From positions 4,897,440-4,961,439 of the forward strand of contig CM018048.1 of the NCBI GenBank assembly GCA_008638375.1: 64,000 bases of DNA, written 5' to 3'. This stretch comes from Nyssa sinensis. Taxonomy: Eukaryota; Streptophyta; Magnoliopsida; Cornales; Nyssaceae. The position numbers and the translations under genes were made by a program. Of the stretch, positions 1-12,960 are shown piece after piece. The notes beneath the pieces were generated by a model. The model did no database searches. It was not told where the DNA came from and saw only the letters and a program-made list of their open reading frames with translations. Each line of letters opens with the position of its first letter. Within the stretch, counting starts at the first letter, position 1.

Positions 1-100
1 TCAGTGTCTATGGGATTGAAATAATAATTATCTATTGGGAAAGTTGCATGTTTATTATTGAGCCAAGCATTACTGTTCAATTGGCAATTGTTGATTTCAG

Positions 101-149
101 GGGAATTGTTGACCCAGAAGTTGCTTTAGGTAAGCATGGTGCTGCTTGA
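101..149 (+). CDS. possible 3'-terminal exon of an upstream gene
   Basis: An acceptor-like ttgatttcag is followed by an open frame reading GIVDPEVALGKHGAA and a TGA at 147-149. A GTAAGC at 130 could instead be a donor, which would make a 29-nt internal exon (101-129). The long T-rich sequence on both sides fits intron or 3' UTR on the plus strand. I do not recognise the peptide, and the gene would lie mostly to the left of the window. This is a weak call based on splice-like borders and a short frame only. Confidence 0.25.
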
Positions 150-2673
150 AAATACAGAACCATTACGTTTTTTGGTATTACATCCCACTTGTATTTCTCC
201 TATTTGTTTCTCGGTGTTAATGTCGAGTTCTCAATTTTGCTTGTCATCTTTGTGCATTATAATCTATTACCCCTGCCTGGATTTTTCTAGATCTGTTGAT
301 TACCATTTCAAGGGATCCGGAGTAGCTTGATCATTGCAGTTGGAGAACTCAAGCTCACGAGGATCCTGTTTTCTGTTCTTGGTGCTTCTTTTATTGTTGA
401 GAATATGTACTACTGTTGGAGCACCTCATGCAGCATAGCTGCCCCATGTAGGGGGGTAACCTGCAATCACCATTATCTTCTTCTTCTTCTTTTGTTGTCA
501 CCTCACAAATTATTATGGTTCATTAAATGTTGCTTTGGTATTCTTATGTCTGAATTGGATGCTTATTTGTAGGAATTTCTTGGCATCTGTGTAGGGTGTA
601 ATAAATGCCTAGGGTGCTATGTTAGTACACATGTGGCAGGTTCAGCTGTCAACTTTGAGTTGTTTTATTATGTGTGAGAGGTTGGTATGTTAATGCTTTG
701 TTCACTCATTATTAATAAAATATTTGTGGTTGGTAATTTTGGTCTTGGGGATTGTTAATGAGTTTGGGAGATATTTAATTCTTATATTCTGGTGTTAGTA
801 TTGTATTTTCTGCTGATGATATGTAGCAGAAACTGAGAGCACCTGCTTCCTGGATTAAGAAATAATTCACATAAATTTTCTATACTGTGGGTAGAGAGGG
901 ACAAGTCTCCCTTTTTTGTTTCGTTATCTGCACTAAATTTTCTTAGTAATTATTTATAATGTTTATGATGATTTGGATTGATATTTTATCTTATTTTTGC
1001 CTTCTTTCAAAGCACTCTTGTTTTGATATGCATCTTCTCTCTTGTGCATGATGTTGGTCCTTTTCAGGTGTTTCTGATGATAGCATAAGCAAACCAAGTA
1101 CGTAGAGGGGCTGCTTCTAGACTGAATGTGAACCTAAATAATTTGCTGATTTTTCTGGACGTAAGTAAATATGCTTCTATCTAGGTACTATAATCCGATC
1201 ACATTTAGTGGGGAATTATAATATATATAAATAATGTTTTGTTTTGTAGGTTCTATTGCAACACTTGTATGGGTTTGATTGCTCGGTGATTAATCTTTTT
1301 TTCTTCAATTACTCCGTCTTGGATAATCTGCAGTTTGTAACATTTCGCAGTTTAATGAATCTTCCACTTACCTTACCATATTAGACTTGATTAGGGACCC
1401 CTCTTGAACCAGATTGAGGATAGACATGTCAGAAAAATCAGATAATTACAATATCTCCAATCTCCTTTGTAGGGAAGCTGTTTGGTCTCTCCATCTCCTG
1501 CTAGGAGTGCGTATGACATCTGGACAAGTAGTCTATAGCAGGTTTTGTTGGAGCACCTGCTGCAGGACCAGGCTATGCATAGGGGCACTTGTGGCTGAAC
1601 TACTAGTCTACTTCGAGCTCCATGTCTGCATCTTTGTCGCTTTGTCGGCCCCACCATCTCCTCGGCATTCCGCTTCCCTTTCAGTTCTGGTTTTGTTGTT
1701 GCATCTTCATTTTTTTCTTTATTATGTGCAATAAGTGCATCCATTTGTATTCTTTTTCTTCTCTTGTTTTCCCATTCCATTGTATTCCTCAACCTAAGGT
1801 AAACTGCTTTTGACTCTCTTGAAGACTTGGGGCTTTAATTTTTGGTTGTTCTAGTTATTTCTTTAAAAAAACATGGCATTAGAATTCTAATGGAAGAATC
1901 TGAAGGATGATTTAATTTCTTTTGGATACAAGGCTTGCGGTGTCTTTTAGTTAACTTGAGATATATTTTGGCTGATGCTGATTAGACTTTCAAGATCTTG
2001 AGTTTGGTTGGTTATGATTATTGATTGCCTAGCAGATTGATGAGCATTAGGGAAGATGGTCGTTCCAAGTTGCCTCTATTGGTCCTTACTGGGAGGGAGA
2101 AGACATTCATGCATCAGTTTTGGTAAGCACTATTGTTTTATTAGTGTGATCTTTAACATCAGTAAGATTAACTATTCTTGTGGCTTCTTCTTATTGGCAA
2201 GGACCAAAGGTTTATTGATATGCTTAGGATGATATTTATTCGTTATGGTAGGTATATTTTGGATTATCTATTGGTGGATGGTTACAGAAGATTGTCACTT
2301 TCTTGGGTGATATTGTGTTATTTGTCTCACTTAGATTTCTGTTTGGAGGTGATTTTAGATTATATAATATTTTCATTCCACGAGACTTCTTCGATGCGGG
2401 GATGTGGATTTGACGATTTGAGGGAAAGCGTAGTATTTGTGGATCCTAACAGAGCAAAGGTTTGTTGGATTCTTGTTACATTGATAGTGATTTTATTCTT
2501 CATGAAGTTGATGATAGTTTATTTGAGGTTGGTTGACTTTGGCTCATGTTTCACTTGATTTCTAAGTTCTAACTCATTGATTTTGCTTGTTTTTTCTTGG
2601 ATGGATGTAGTTCTCTATGGTAATCAGCTCCGTTGAATCTGTCTTTTGTTCCTGGTAAGATATTAAGGGCAGC
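150..2673. other. T-rich intron-like sequence, no gene recognised
   Basis: The plus strand is T-rich with scattered acceptor-like and GTAAG-like motifs, as in introns or a long non-coding transcript read rightwards. Open frames here (for example 1391-1792 minus and 2178-2558 plus) show no family resemblance I can name and no consistent codon use. Confidence 0.4.
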
Positions 2674-3371
2674 TGTGAAATTTTGTGAATAAGTGAAATT
2701 CTTTCCTAGTGTTGGATGCTGTGAATGGTGAATTTTTGTTAACCTTGGAATTTTGTGAACAAGTGATTCTTTCCTCATGTTGGACGTTGTGGATGGTGAA
2801 TTTTCTTCTTCTTTTTTTTTTTTCCAGAATTATGGGGGGCTAAGAAGCACAGATACTACACAAACGCGCATGCACGATATTTTTCAAAAAAGTAGGACAC
2901 GGACATGCCAAGGACATGTTGAATATATATAAATTTTTTATATGACCATATAATAATAACTTATTATTATTTCAATTAAAATTGGCATAAATACACACAA
3001 ATCACAAAAAATATTATTAAGATACTAAAATAACAAAACTATTAAATAAAAATTCAAGAACTTCCTTATTTAGTCATCAACATCCATGATTCAATTCCCA
3101 AAACAAATTTACTAACTATTACACATAACATATATGTGTATATATATAACCAAAAAAAGAACTAAGGAGAGGAAGAGAAAAAGAGGAAAAAATCCCGAAA
3201 AAAAAAATGTTTGAAATTTAGAAATAATAAAAATATTGGAAACTCTTTTTTCGTGTGTTCGACACAAACACGTGAACCAAAATAGAGTTTCCGTGATTCT
3301 TAGGTGGGCGGCCATGGAATTTTGTGAATAAGTGAATTTTTATCCTAGTGTTGGACCCTTGAACGGTGAAT
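2674..3371. repeat. three direct copies of a ~60-bp unit, one split off by an insertion
   Basis: The words gtgaataagtgaa, cctagtgttgga and ggtgaatt recur at about 2674-2742, 2747-2803 and 3315-3371. The third copy is separated from the second by about 510 bp of A-rich sequence (2804-3314) that starts after a long T run and ends near a GC-richer stretch at 3300-3315. That block looks like an insertion into a local tandem repeat; I could not assign it to an element type. Confidence 0.5.
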
Positions 3372-5276
3372 TATCATTTTTTTCCTTTGGATTTGCAAAT
3401 ATACCTTCGGTTTGTGGTCTTTTGCTTGAGTGACTCATTTCAAAAAATTCATCTATCTGGTTGATGATGAGTCATAAGAAGACAATTCATGGTTCAGATG
3501 ATAGGGGTTTAATAGCAGCTCAATGATGGGGGTAGAACAGGGTGTGAGACCTCTGATACCTAGATTGATACGTTCTATTTCACTTTGTTGCTGTGAACCT
3601 TTCTAATAAAGAAAGTGGTTGAATCAAGACCCTGGTGGCAGGCTGTGAACTTCAACTCTTTTTCTATGTGATAACAGATCATTCATTCAGGTTTATTAAT
3701 CTTTGTCTACATATCTACAATCCTTGTCTTGTTGTCTAGCCATGTTTCATTCTATATGATGTTACTCTCTCCAAAGTTCCAAGTGTGTCGGTGTTTTTTG
3801 TAGGATGTTCGGTGGCTCAGTGTGAAGATTTTCCTTTCTTGAACAGTTGCTGCATTATTTGTAGGCAATCAGTGCTTCCATTGAATGTGTAATTGTTCTC
3901 TCTTTTGCATTGCAAAATTCTGCTTTTATATTTTACTATTCTAGGTGGTATTGTGAATAAAAATTAACATATTACTTCGTCTTGGAAAGTTTCATATGAT
4001 TTTCTTAAACTTGGTTTTGTTGTTTGATATACATCACGTATCCCGCATGAACCTCAAAAAATACTGAAATCATAAAAATCATCACACCATGTTATAGGTA
4101 GTAGCCATGGCAAAGTCTTAACTTAATAATCTGAAGTGGGTTGCTAGATGTATTATTAAGAAGAGGTTCTCCATATTTTTGGCCATGAAATATGTAGAAG
4201 TGTTCCTTATCCTTAATTTCTGTAAATATGGATAGCTATAAGTTCTAGGTTGGTTGAATTTAAACAGTCGTTTCTTTGTTGTTAAGCTTATTGTTTCATA
4301 ATGAGGTTTTAAATCTGAGTTCAGATTTATTCTACATGGGAACATTCACAATTGGTTTGTATTTAAATTTTTCACTGCTATTGGTTGTGAATTGCTCATT
4401 CTTTCATGTGTTGTTTACGTTTTGCACTTTTTAAGTAACCAGAGTTTGAGTGGTTCAACATTTGAGCTGTTTATACTTGTTTGTTAAATTTTGTATTTAG
4501 ATGCGTGGAGGCTGAGTTTGGCAAAAGTTTTTGATTTCTACAAAGAAATTTGTGGTTGGATTATTCAAGAAATGTAATCTGATGATGGAATGATGTAAAA
4601 AGGCTTTATGCAAATGGAGGGTGGTGCCTACTTAGTTGCAGCTTTAGTTTACATCATCCTATTATTTAATTGAAATGTTTTTCCTTGTCAACCTTGAATG
4701 TTCATTGGAACATGATGTAGCCGGTTCACAGAGCGGGGGTTTAAGGGCATTTGTTTTTTCAAAATGTGCAATCCAAACAAACAAGCATTTCATGAATTTG
4801 GAGGGTTGATTTGGGTCTTTGCTTAATCTAAAGACAAGCTTATTGTAATGGCTAGAGCAATTTTATTGGATCCATGTTCTAGAGCTGTCTTGAAATGGAA
4901 TGTCATCATAGAATGATTCTTAAGAATTCTATAGCCTGTTTGTTTTTTTAAAGTGCTCTATTAGCCTTTTTTTCCCTTTGAAGTTATTTAGCTGATTTTT
5001 CTCCATTAATGTTTCATTTGAATAATTTTCCAATGCTAGACATCGCTTGTCTCACCAGTTTTTTTAATTCAATTAATTTATAACACTTTGTCTCACCTAA
5101 CTGTATATGTGTTTGTTTGTCTTTATTGAACATAAAAAATGAAAATATACATGTATATATTCAACTTTGTGTTTATTAACAGTCTTTTGTTTTTATTATT
5201 ATTTTTAGTTTGTAAATAGAAATTCTTTTGATTATTTTTGTCCAAGTTTGAAGCCATACTCTTATTATGTTGCTAG
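3372..5276. other. T-rich non-coding stretch
   Basis: Nothing recognised. Intron-like base composition continues up to the proteasome-like exon at 5277. Short open frames such as 4118-4345 minus look like chance. Confidence 0.4.
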
Positions 5277-5353
5277 GGATGTATGTAGCTAATTGGGCAT
5301 CTAACAAAATCACACAGCAGAGTGACAATGTTTACATTTGCCGCTCTGGATCG
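5277..5353 (+). pseudogene. PBA1: isolated exon of 20S proteasome subunit beta-6 (PBA1-like)
   Basis: Between an acceptor (tgctag, ending 5276) and a donor (gtattt from 5354) the frame reads [14 protein letters not shown] and then [11 protein letters not shown]. This closely matches the exon of the plant catalytic proteasome subunit beta type-6 that reads MYVANRASDK, then ITQ, then DNVYVCRSGS. The Arg-to-Trp (CGG to TGG) and Asp-to-Asn changes are both transitions and fall at positions conserved in the family. I found neither the preceding exon with the N-terminal catalytic threonine region nor the next one (AADSQVVSDYVRY) nearby. It is therefore a relic or captured exon, not a working gene. 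The family match is strong; the mechanism is unknown. Confidence 0.65.
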
Positions 5354-6873
5354 GTATTTCTCATACAAGTTTTTACTTGCTTGTTTTCATTAATTGTATT
5401 GTTAAATTTTGGCATTAATTGATTTCAGATGCTCCCTTTACTTTTGAGAGTTGATCCTAAACATTTTCAGATCGGTATGCTTCATCGATGCTGCATATAT
5501 GTGTGTGTATTTTTTGGGTTTCTGACATGCTCCCTTTAGTGGCCTGATTTTAGACTGTCTTTATTGGTACAAGGTAACTAGATCCAGTTTGTTGGTAGTA
5601 GGGGATATATTGCATCCTAGCATTGAACCATCAAATGATTTGTCCTAAATAATGAGACATTTGGGGAAAGAAGTTAGGTTTCATTTAATGGTTGCTTTTA
5701 AAAAGCATTATGCTTTGAAAAGATCAGGAAGATTTAGATGGTAATTTGTCCAAGACAGGAGATTTGTGAATTGAATCAAGTTCTATACTCGTGTGCCTCT
5801 CTTTCCAAATTCTATACTTGTAGGTTCCGCATTTTGAATTTGGGTGAAATAGGATTAGCTTAGGTAATTATCTCTTTCTAACCTTTCCCCTTGATGCTAC
5901 TAATATTGTATTGTGTTGTTATCAACATCTAGCAAGACTTACATGAGTAGCACTCAATCAATTTATCTTTTCACTAAAAAAAAGGTCCAAAGCTACTATA
6001 TTAACATTTAAAAGAGATAAATAGAATGGGGAATTTGGTATGACTAACAAAGAAGAGACGGTTAGGGGTTCCATATTTATTCCATCTGAAAGAAATTTTA
6101 TGACTAAAATCATTTTCTAATAATAAACCACCCTTGCATAGACGGGGTTCTTTCATGCTGCAATTTTTTTTTTCTGGTACAAATGTCCATCCAAACATAA
6201 AAAGCATATGGTGATTGAAAGGTTACTTGAATGTTAGTCAAGAGAAACACAAGAAAAAATGAAAAGGTGATGAGAGAAAGAAAGGAAAAGCGGGGAGAGA
6301 GCTATACATAGAGCCAAATTTTTCTCTTCTTTTTCTCATAAATTTTTTTGCTTTGATTTTCAATACTTTCTGAGGGAAGACAACAACCCCTAAAAAAGTT
6401 ACTGTAACAGAGGCTTTGTTTTTCTGGAGGTTGAAGAAGAAAATTCAAAACAAACATTAAGCCTCTATGTATAGTAGAACCAAAAAAAAAAATGGACCAT
6501 CCTTTTTAAGATTGCTCTGTGCCTCTTTGAAGCAGGTGAGTTGTAATCCCCTTAATGGCAAGCATTCTCATATTTTTGTTAATGCAGAGCATAGGAGATT
6601 GTATAATAGTCCTTTTTCTTCTTTAGTCTTATGATAAGCGTTGAATTCATAACCTTCTCTTCAAATGACACGGCTGGCATTAGTATACTTGATAATACAA
6701 AGTCTTTAATTTCTCAAGTAATATTTAAATATATTCTTTCCTTTCTTTGCGCTACTCTCAAAGTTTCTTTTAAAATTTCTTGACACCTTTTTTTTTAAGT
6801 AAAATTTTTTGACATCTTCGTGTCCCAAATCCTAAATTCGACTGAAAATTACTTTTTTTAATGCTATTTCCAA
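5354..6873. other. non-coding stretch downstream of the PBA1 exon
   Basis: I looked for further proteasome exons and saw none. T-rich, with A-rich patches near 6240-6500. No gene supported. Confidence 0.4.
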
Positions 6874-7013
6874 CAATTAAATATGCTTGACGAAAGAAGT
6901 GTACTAGAGATGGTGGAAGAGGAAGAAGTGCTGGTGTAAAGGGCAATTAAATATGCTTGACGAAAGAAGTATACTAGAGATGGTGGGAGAGGAAGAAGTG
7001 TTGGTGTAAAGGG
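6874..7013. repeat. two tandem 70-bp units
   Basis: Starting at caattaaatatgcttgac, a 70-bp unit (6874-6943) is repeated head to tail (6944-7013) with only a few differences, giving purine-rich gagatggtgg(a/g)agagg segments. A recent local duplication with no visible function. Confidence 0.85.
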
Positions 7014-8473
7014 GGTTGGTATGGTGGTGGTGGTGATGCTTTTTATATAATTGTGTGAGGTTTTGCTAACTTTTACACTTGAATACATGTGGAGTCTCTT
7101 AATTGGAACCCCCTTGCTTCCCAGGTGTTAAAAAATTATATTTTCTTGAGATGTGGGATCCTGGATACTATAGCTTAGAAGCATGCATTTAGTTTGTAAT
7201 AGACTATGTCTTGGTAATTAAAAAATCAGAATGAAGTTGAAGGTCATTTGGGGAGAATTCTATGATTATGTATGCTATGATCTCAAAGAAATTTCACTAC
7301 CTCATCTTTGCCTAATGTACATCACATTAAAAAGTGTTACAAATTAACTTGAAAGTAGCGATATCTTGTTGTGTTTATATCTTTTTATTAACAATGATAC
7401 ATATTTTGCTTAAAGTCTCATAATGGTAATGAATGTGTGCATTTACTAATTGTGATGTGATTTTGTTTTAGTTATTCTTTTTTTTTAGTTTTCAGTACAA
7501 ACTTTTTTTTGAGAGGTTACCGTTAGCTAGGCAAGGTATGTTATTCTTAATCTTCATCAAACAATGGAAAAAATGTTTAGCAACTAGATTTTGAAAAGAG
7601 AAACAAAGAGGCAAAAGAAGTAATACATCAAGACATGTATAGGGGAGTGATTTGGTTTTAGTATTTTTTTTAAAGACGTTTACAAGCTACAAAGTAGTAC
7701 GTGGATACTTACTGTTAAATATTATCTTCCATGTATATGATGTACATAGTTATATTTTGGAATAGATTACTCTGCGCATTGTTTGTTTTTTGTTTCTTCA
7801 ACATGATTCTAACATTTTATAGTCATAAAAAATTTTGAATGTGAAAGAAAAGCCTTGAGAAACAAAAAAATAAATAAATAAAAAATCCACCCATTTTTTG
7901 TATATTTGTAAATAAAAAATTATTAAATCTTCAATTTTTTTAAAAAAAATTCTCCTATTTAAATGTTTAAATTATTACAAAACCTACTCATGTGCAATGC
8001 ACGTGAGCTCCTCGATCCTGTTCATACTGAGTGATGAGAACATTGAGAAGCCGGCCATGATCTCATAGAATGTAATTAGAGAACCCATTCTCTAACAAGA
8101 TTTTGGAAGAATGGAAAGTGGGTCTTACTAACTGATTGAGAAGTTTGATTTGGACATTGGAAGTATTTTGTTTTTTTTTCTTCCTTGAAAGTTGATATGC
8201 TAATCTATCATTAGCAAATCGATGGCATACCTTTGTCCATTTAGCTCATGTATTTTTCTTATTCAATGCTTAATATGGTGAAAAAAAGTTGATGAAGATA
8301 CTGGAAATAATTGTTATTGTCAATCGATGAATAATTATCTAAATTGAACTCCTATTTTTTTTAGTTGGGAATTTGCTCTAGTTGATACTTTTGCAATTAG
8401 TTGATTTTCTACTTACATTCATATAGTAATCAATTTCTTCTAGGACTTCTCTTTATTAGTCTTTTTATGAGAG
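7014..8473. other. non-coding stretch
   Basis: Nothing recognised. AT-rich with poly-T and poly-A runs. Confidence 0.4.
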
Positions 8474-8575
8474 ACTGCTACTTATTATCTGAGTGGTGGT
8501 GTGAGTAAATCTGCTCAATTATGGAATGAGCAGAGGAAGCTGATATTGGAAGATGCCTTCTTCAGTCTTTTAATC
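8474..8575 (+). pseudogene. exon relic of transcription elongation factor SPT6
   Basis: One frame reads YYLSGGVSKSAQLWNEQRK followed by LILEDAFF. In plant SPT6 proteins I recall a conserved stretch ending in SAQLWNEQRKLIL, then DA(I/L)F, in the central part before the YqgF-like region. After AFFS the frame runs on into unrelated residues instead of the expected FLLPSMEKEAR, and the upstream side also decays. No other SPT6 exon was found in this region. It is a fragment about 90-100 bp long, on the same strand as the PBA1 relic 3.2 kb away. Confidence 0.55.
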
Positions 8576-9959
8576 ATTAAATATTCCTTTGTTTTTATTT
8601 TTAGGATAATCAATTAATCTACAAGGTTGAATACGGAGTAGTCTTTGATATTTTTCTGACAATGATACAAAATATTGTTTTGGGGGGAATTATCTAGGAT
8701 TCTATATTTCATTCTTTTGAGTGTAGGTTCATGGTTTGGTTGTGATCAGAGATCCCAAATTCACCAAGGGTATACGTTCCGTTCCCAAATGTCAATTAGT
8801 GTTACTAACTTGTAATTGTACTGATTTCTATACGTGTAATGCGATATAGAAACAATAATTATTTTATTAACCTTGAGATGATCTCTATAATAAATACTGG
8901 GGTGAATATTTTCTTCGTGTAGAGTTATTTAGTGCTTGATCCTTAAGTTTTGCTTGTGTTTCTTACCTGTTGGAGTCCTGTATTTCCTTTTTCTTTTCAA
9001 ACTTGATTGTTTCTCTTCTCATTATTTGGTCTGTTTCGGGGTTTCTGGCTGAGGTGGGGTGGGATGGGAGTAGTTCCTTTTGTATAACTGTGGTGTAAGA
9101 ATTATCAGTGGTAGGTTTGGAGAAAAATCTTTGAGAGCATGTCATTGTGTTGTTAGAATAATTTTTTTAGGGTTATCTGTTTTGGCACAGGGATACTTTT
9201 CATAATGCTACTAGAATTATAATGTAATATGTTGCTTTATGATGAGTATGGGGCATTTCCATTTAGCAACTTTACTTTTCTTGCTAAAGCCCTCAACATG
9301 GGCTTTTATTTTAAATGCATGCTGCTTGCATTACTGAGATTTGGAGTGTGTGATGTTTTACTGATGTATCATAAATCACAATTGAGTTGACACTGGGCAT
9401 TCTGGTTTTTTTCAGCCAATGTTGCATATGAAATTTGTGAAATGAATGGGTAATGTGATATTCATTGTCATGTAAGGTAAAAAAATAAAAAAAGATACTT
9501 ATTTTCTGTTGTCATTTGAAATTAATTTTAATTTGCATTCTGATTCGCATGGCTGGAAAATGAGATAACAATCTACACTAAACATCCTGATTGCTTTTAT
9601 ATGAGTTTATGCATATGATGAGTAATGGAATTTTCAACAGCTTCCAGAGGGAATTCCTATTTTCTGAAAGACTAAGTTGTGATATCCATTTTCTGAGGGA
9701 AATATCCTTAGAAACTGTCTGCTACATGCTTATTCAGCAGAGAGAAAATCCCATTCTACTCAATAGCTATCGGACAAAGAATGTGCCCATTATCCTTGCC
9801 ACAACCATATGTAAAAATTGTTTCACTCATTTTTTGTTTTGGGTGGAACTAGATAACTTGTTTAAGTGGTGATCCAAGCTAAGCTGCTAAAATCAATGAG
9901 AGTGCCAGATTTGGACTCTCAAATATTTGTTGGTTTGGACGAGTCATTTTAAATCCTTC
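8576..9959. other. non-coding stretch
   Basis: Nothing recognised. The open frame at 9591-9872 has no family resemblance that I can see. Confidence 0.35.
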
Positions 9960-10330
9960 TTGATTTGAAATCGCATCTTTAAGATGAGATTTCAAATTTG
10001 CATTTTGAAGATGCAATTTCAAAAATAACATGAATTTGGATAATAAGTTAAAAATGGCGAATGTTAAATAAATAAAAAAATCTACATGGGTTATGTAAAA
10101 AAATGAAAGTTAATTTTAATTAATCACGTTACCGAACTTAAACAAGTACAATCATAGTGACAAAATGAATTCAATTAATAAAGGAAATGTTTTGTCAAAA
10201 ATAAATAAATAAATTAGCATGTATTTTAATACATTTGACTAGGTTGATCTAGTATCAGTCAGGATCAAATGAACTTTATGTCATGGCTTCAAATTTCGGG
10301 TTGTGACACATATACCTCCCTCTTTCCCTT
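9960..10330 (-). mobile_element. possible 3' LTR and polypurine tract of an LTR retrotransposon
   Basis: Read on the minus strand, a purine-rich tract (10,311-10,330, aagggaaagagggaggtata) is followed directly by TGTCACAACCCGAAATTT, a typical start of plant Gypsy LTRs, with its 5' end at about 10,308-10,310. The LTR would extend to lower coordinates, but I could not define its other end. A short imperfect inverted repeat lies at 9968-10,021. No coding part was found. Tentative. Confidence 0.35.
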
Positions 10331-12060
10331 CCTACAATAAACTCTAACCCTCCCAATCGAAATACAGAATACAAAGATGTTTTTTGATGTCTACTCTTGT
10401 CCTCCATTCTTATCCACCTCTGAATCACCCATCTCCTATTCTACCCATTCAATTTCTAAATCACCAAATGAAATGCACCATATATCCATGAACACTCAAT
10501 CTTCAACTAGTTTAGAATTTATACCTCAAAACAAGTGTAAATTTGTGGAGATTCCAGGATTCAAGCTTTACTCCTTGTTCCCAAATCCTAAGAAAATATT
10601 TTACACCGTTTATTCCACTTAAATCAACTAAATCTATAAGGAAAATGAAGAACTAGAAAAAGAGATGAAAAATCTTAAATCTTATCCTTTGTTCTTGAAG
10701 AAGAGATGAGTCATTGTGACATAATGTGTTTATATGGCTTAGGAATCAAGGAAAATATCGAAACCCTAACTCCTTGGCTTGAGAGAAAGAAGAAAATGGT
10801 AAAATTTGTGAGAAAATGGCTCTTTTGCCTGCAACATAAAGTGGTTTGTCACCAGCTCGTTTGAACGAACAAGGCCTCATTTGAACTAGTGTGTCTTCGT
10901 TTGAACGAGCATCGAACGAAAGTTGGACGAAAAGTTACGAGTGATCGTTCAAGCGAACCCCCCTTCGTTCGATCGAAGACTAGAAACTAGATTTTCCTTC
11001 CTCCTTGATTCTACATTCCAAGTCCTTATTCATGTGTTTGTGATTATCATTATCATACAAAATTAATATTATTCACTATTTATTTGTTTATTTATTTTTT
11101 AAATTTATGAAATGTTACAAACACAACTCATTTTTACAATTCCATTTCCACACATAAAGGGTATTGATACACACCTAATACAATAACAACAACAACAACA
11201 ATAATAATAATTAAGTTTCAATATCTATTCAAACAAAATCTCACAACTTACTCCCATATCTTAGATCGTCGCAGACTCACTCATTTTTTTTAACTCTATT
11301 TATTTATTTTTATTAAAGATAAAAAGAATAAATCAATCCAAACCCTATTAGATCCTAAAATGTACTATTTTAGCAAAATTAAAAGCTATTAAAAGAATAG
11401 ACTAACCTTTTCCCTTTCTCCTTTTCTTCCTCCTCTTTTTTTTCCTTTGCCCCAACCCGATCACTTTTTTTATTTTCTTTGCTAGGTTTGTTAGTTATAA
11501 AAGAACTAGGGTTTTGTAATTGTTTTTTTTTTTTTTAATACCGTAAATTGTATCTAAATATGAATCAAATTCTATTAATTATTTACTTTTAACAAAAAGT
11601 ACTTTTAATTCTAGTATTTATCACAACACCCCATTTTATTTAATAATATCATTAGTTAGTCCTTTTTTTTTCAGGGTATTATATTCTACGGCTCGCAAAA
11701 TAAGTTTAGTCCTCCAACCTTGTGATACCTAATATTTTATTCAAATCAAATCATAATTTTTGCTCATCATATTTGATCATACAATGTTAAAACACAAATG
11801 TAAGGGTATTTTAGTCATTCAATGTTTGAAGAATTTGATGGGTTACTAAGTTTGCATTGGGATCTGCATGAAAATCTAATTGAACGACTGTATAAAATAT
11901 GCTTTGAAACATCGACAATTGTTTTATTCAAAAGATATTTTATCTAAAATAACTAATTTGAAATGGATTCAAATTTGAAAACTAAAAAATTAACCCTACA
12001 ATAACTCGAAAATAAAATTCATATTTTTATCAGGTATCATATTTGTACTATATCAACTAA
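10331..12060. other. AT-rich stretch with a GAACGA word cluster
   Basis: Between about 10,850 and 10,980 the words GTTTGAACGA, GAACGAAC, ATCGAACGAA, GTTCAAGCGAA and GTTCGATCGAA crowd together, a local enrichment in otherwise AT-rich DNA. The ORF at 10,377-10,622 is not recognisable. The rest is AT-rich with no gene seen. Confidence 0.4.
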
Positions 12061-12650
12061 ACACAAGCCCTTAGTTGCATTTTTCATTTTAATTCATTCA
12101 TCAAAGTAGAAATAACTTGCATGAATAATTTAAAAAACATTTAAAAGGTTGGGCCAAGAGTTGTGTAAGAAGAGGAGGTTGGCTTGATTTTCTATGTAGG
12201 AGTAATGGATTCAACCATTCTAGAAAGTGGTATAATTTAGAAAGACAAATGGTGTTATGTATTTAAGTCTATGATAATAAATTATTTTTTTTTCCTTCTA
12301 TCTTTTAAGAAGAAAAAGAAAATTTCTATAGACCTCTATTCATTCTTCGTTATAAAATTAAAAAGTTAGAAAAAAGTGTAGCAAAAGAGAAATTAAATGG
12401 CGGAAATTGAAGGATACTGCTGGGGGGGTTACTTTCATGTCTTCTCACAGACTTGACTAATTCAAAACAGAAAAGCAATTGAAAATTTGAAACTGAAAGG
12501 CTGAAATAATTTGCCTTAAACACACACACACACACATATATCGATATATACAGATATAAATTTATAGAGATTGCCAATCACCATAGGAGAATAAAAAAGG
12601 AATCAAAAGATTCAAAACTGTACTGCCAACTGCTCATTTTTTAAAAACAA
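12061..12650. repeat. third, divergent copy of the glycosyltransferase upstream region
   Basis: This block matches, in order, pieces of 24.0-26.2 kb and 55.4-57.8 kb: tcatcaaagt..gaataattt, gaggaggttggcttgatttt, cagacttgactaatt, then gaaactgaaa-ggctgaaataatttgcc, a CA/TA microsatellite, and gagaataaaaaaggaatcaaaa. It lacks the long inserts present in the other two copies. No exon 1 follows; sequence after 12,650 is unrelated. It is the oldest and most degraded member of a local duplication series. Confidence 0.7.
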
Positions 12651-12960
12651 AATACAATCTGATAGGTAAAAATAATTTTCATTATTATAGAATCGACACT
12701 TGAATCTCTAATATGAGTTATTTAAAGAGAAATCTTTTAACTTGTCAAGCAAGTACGAAGTTTTATTTTGATAAGAAAATTATCAATCTCAAGAACTCTC
12801 GTTTCTATTAATACAAGGTCTACGTATTTTCAAAGAAACACTTCACGTGGTAGTAATATCATTCATTCTTTTTTTATTGACTTGATCGACAAAAAGTCTT
12901 TGATCGGCATTACAATCCTTAAAATTTCAATTTTTATATTCTTACACCTATTTCAAGAGT

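Noticed and set aside
1391..1792. 133-codon minus-strand ORF with a basic N-terminal part
   Set aside because: No recognisable domain, overlaps other-strand frames and lies in intron-like sequence.
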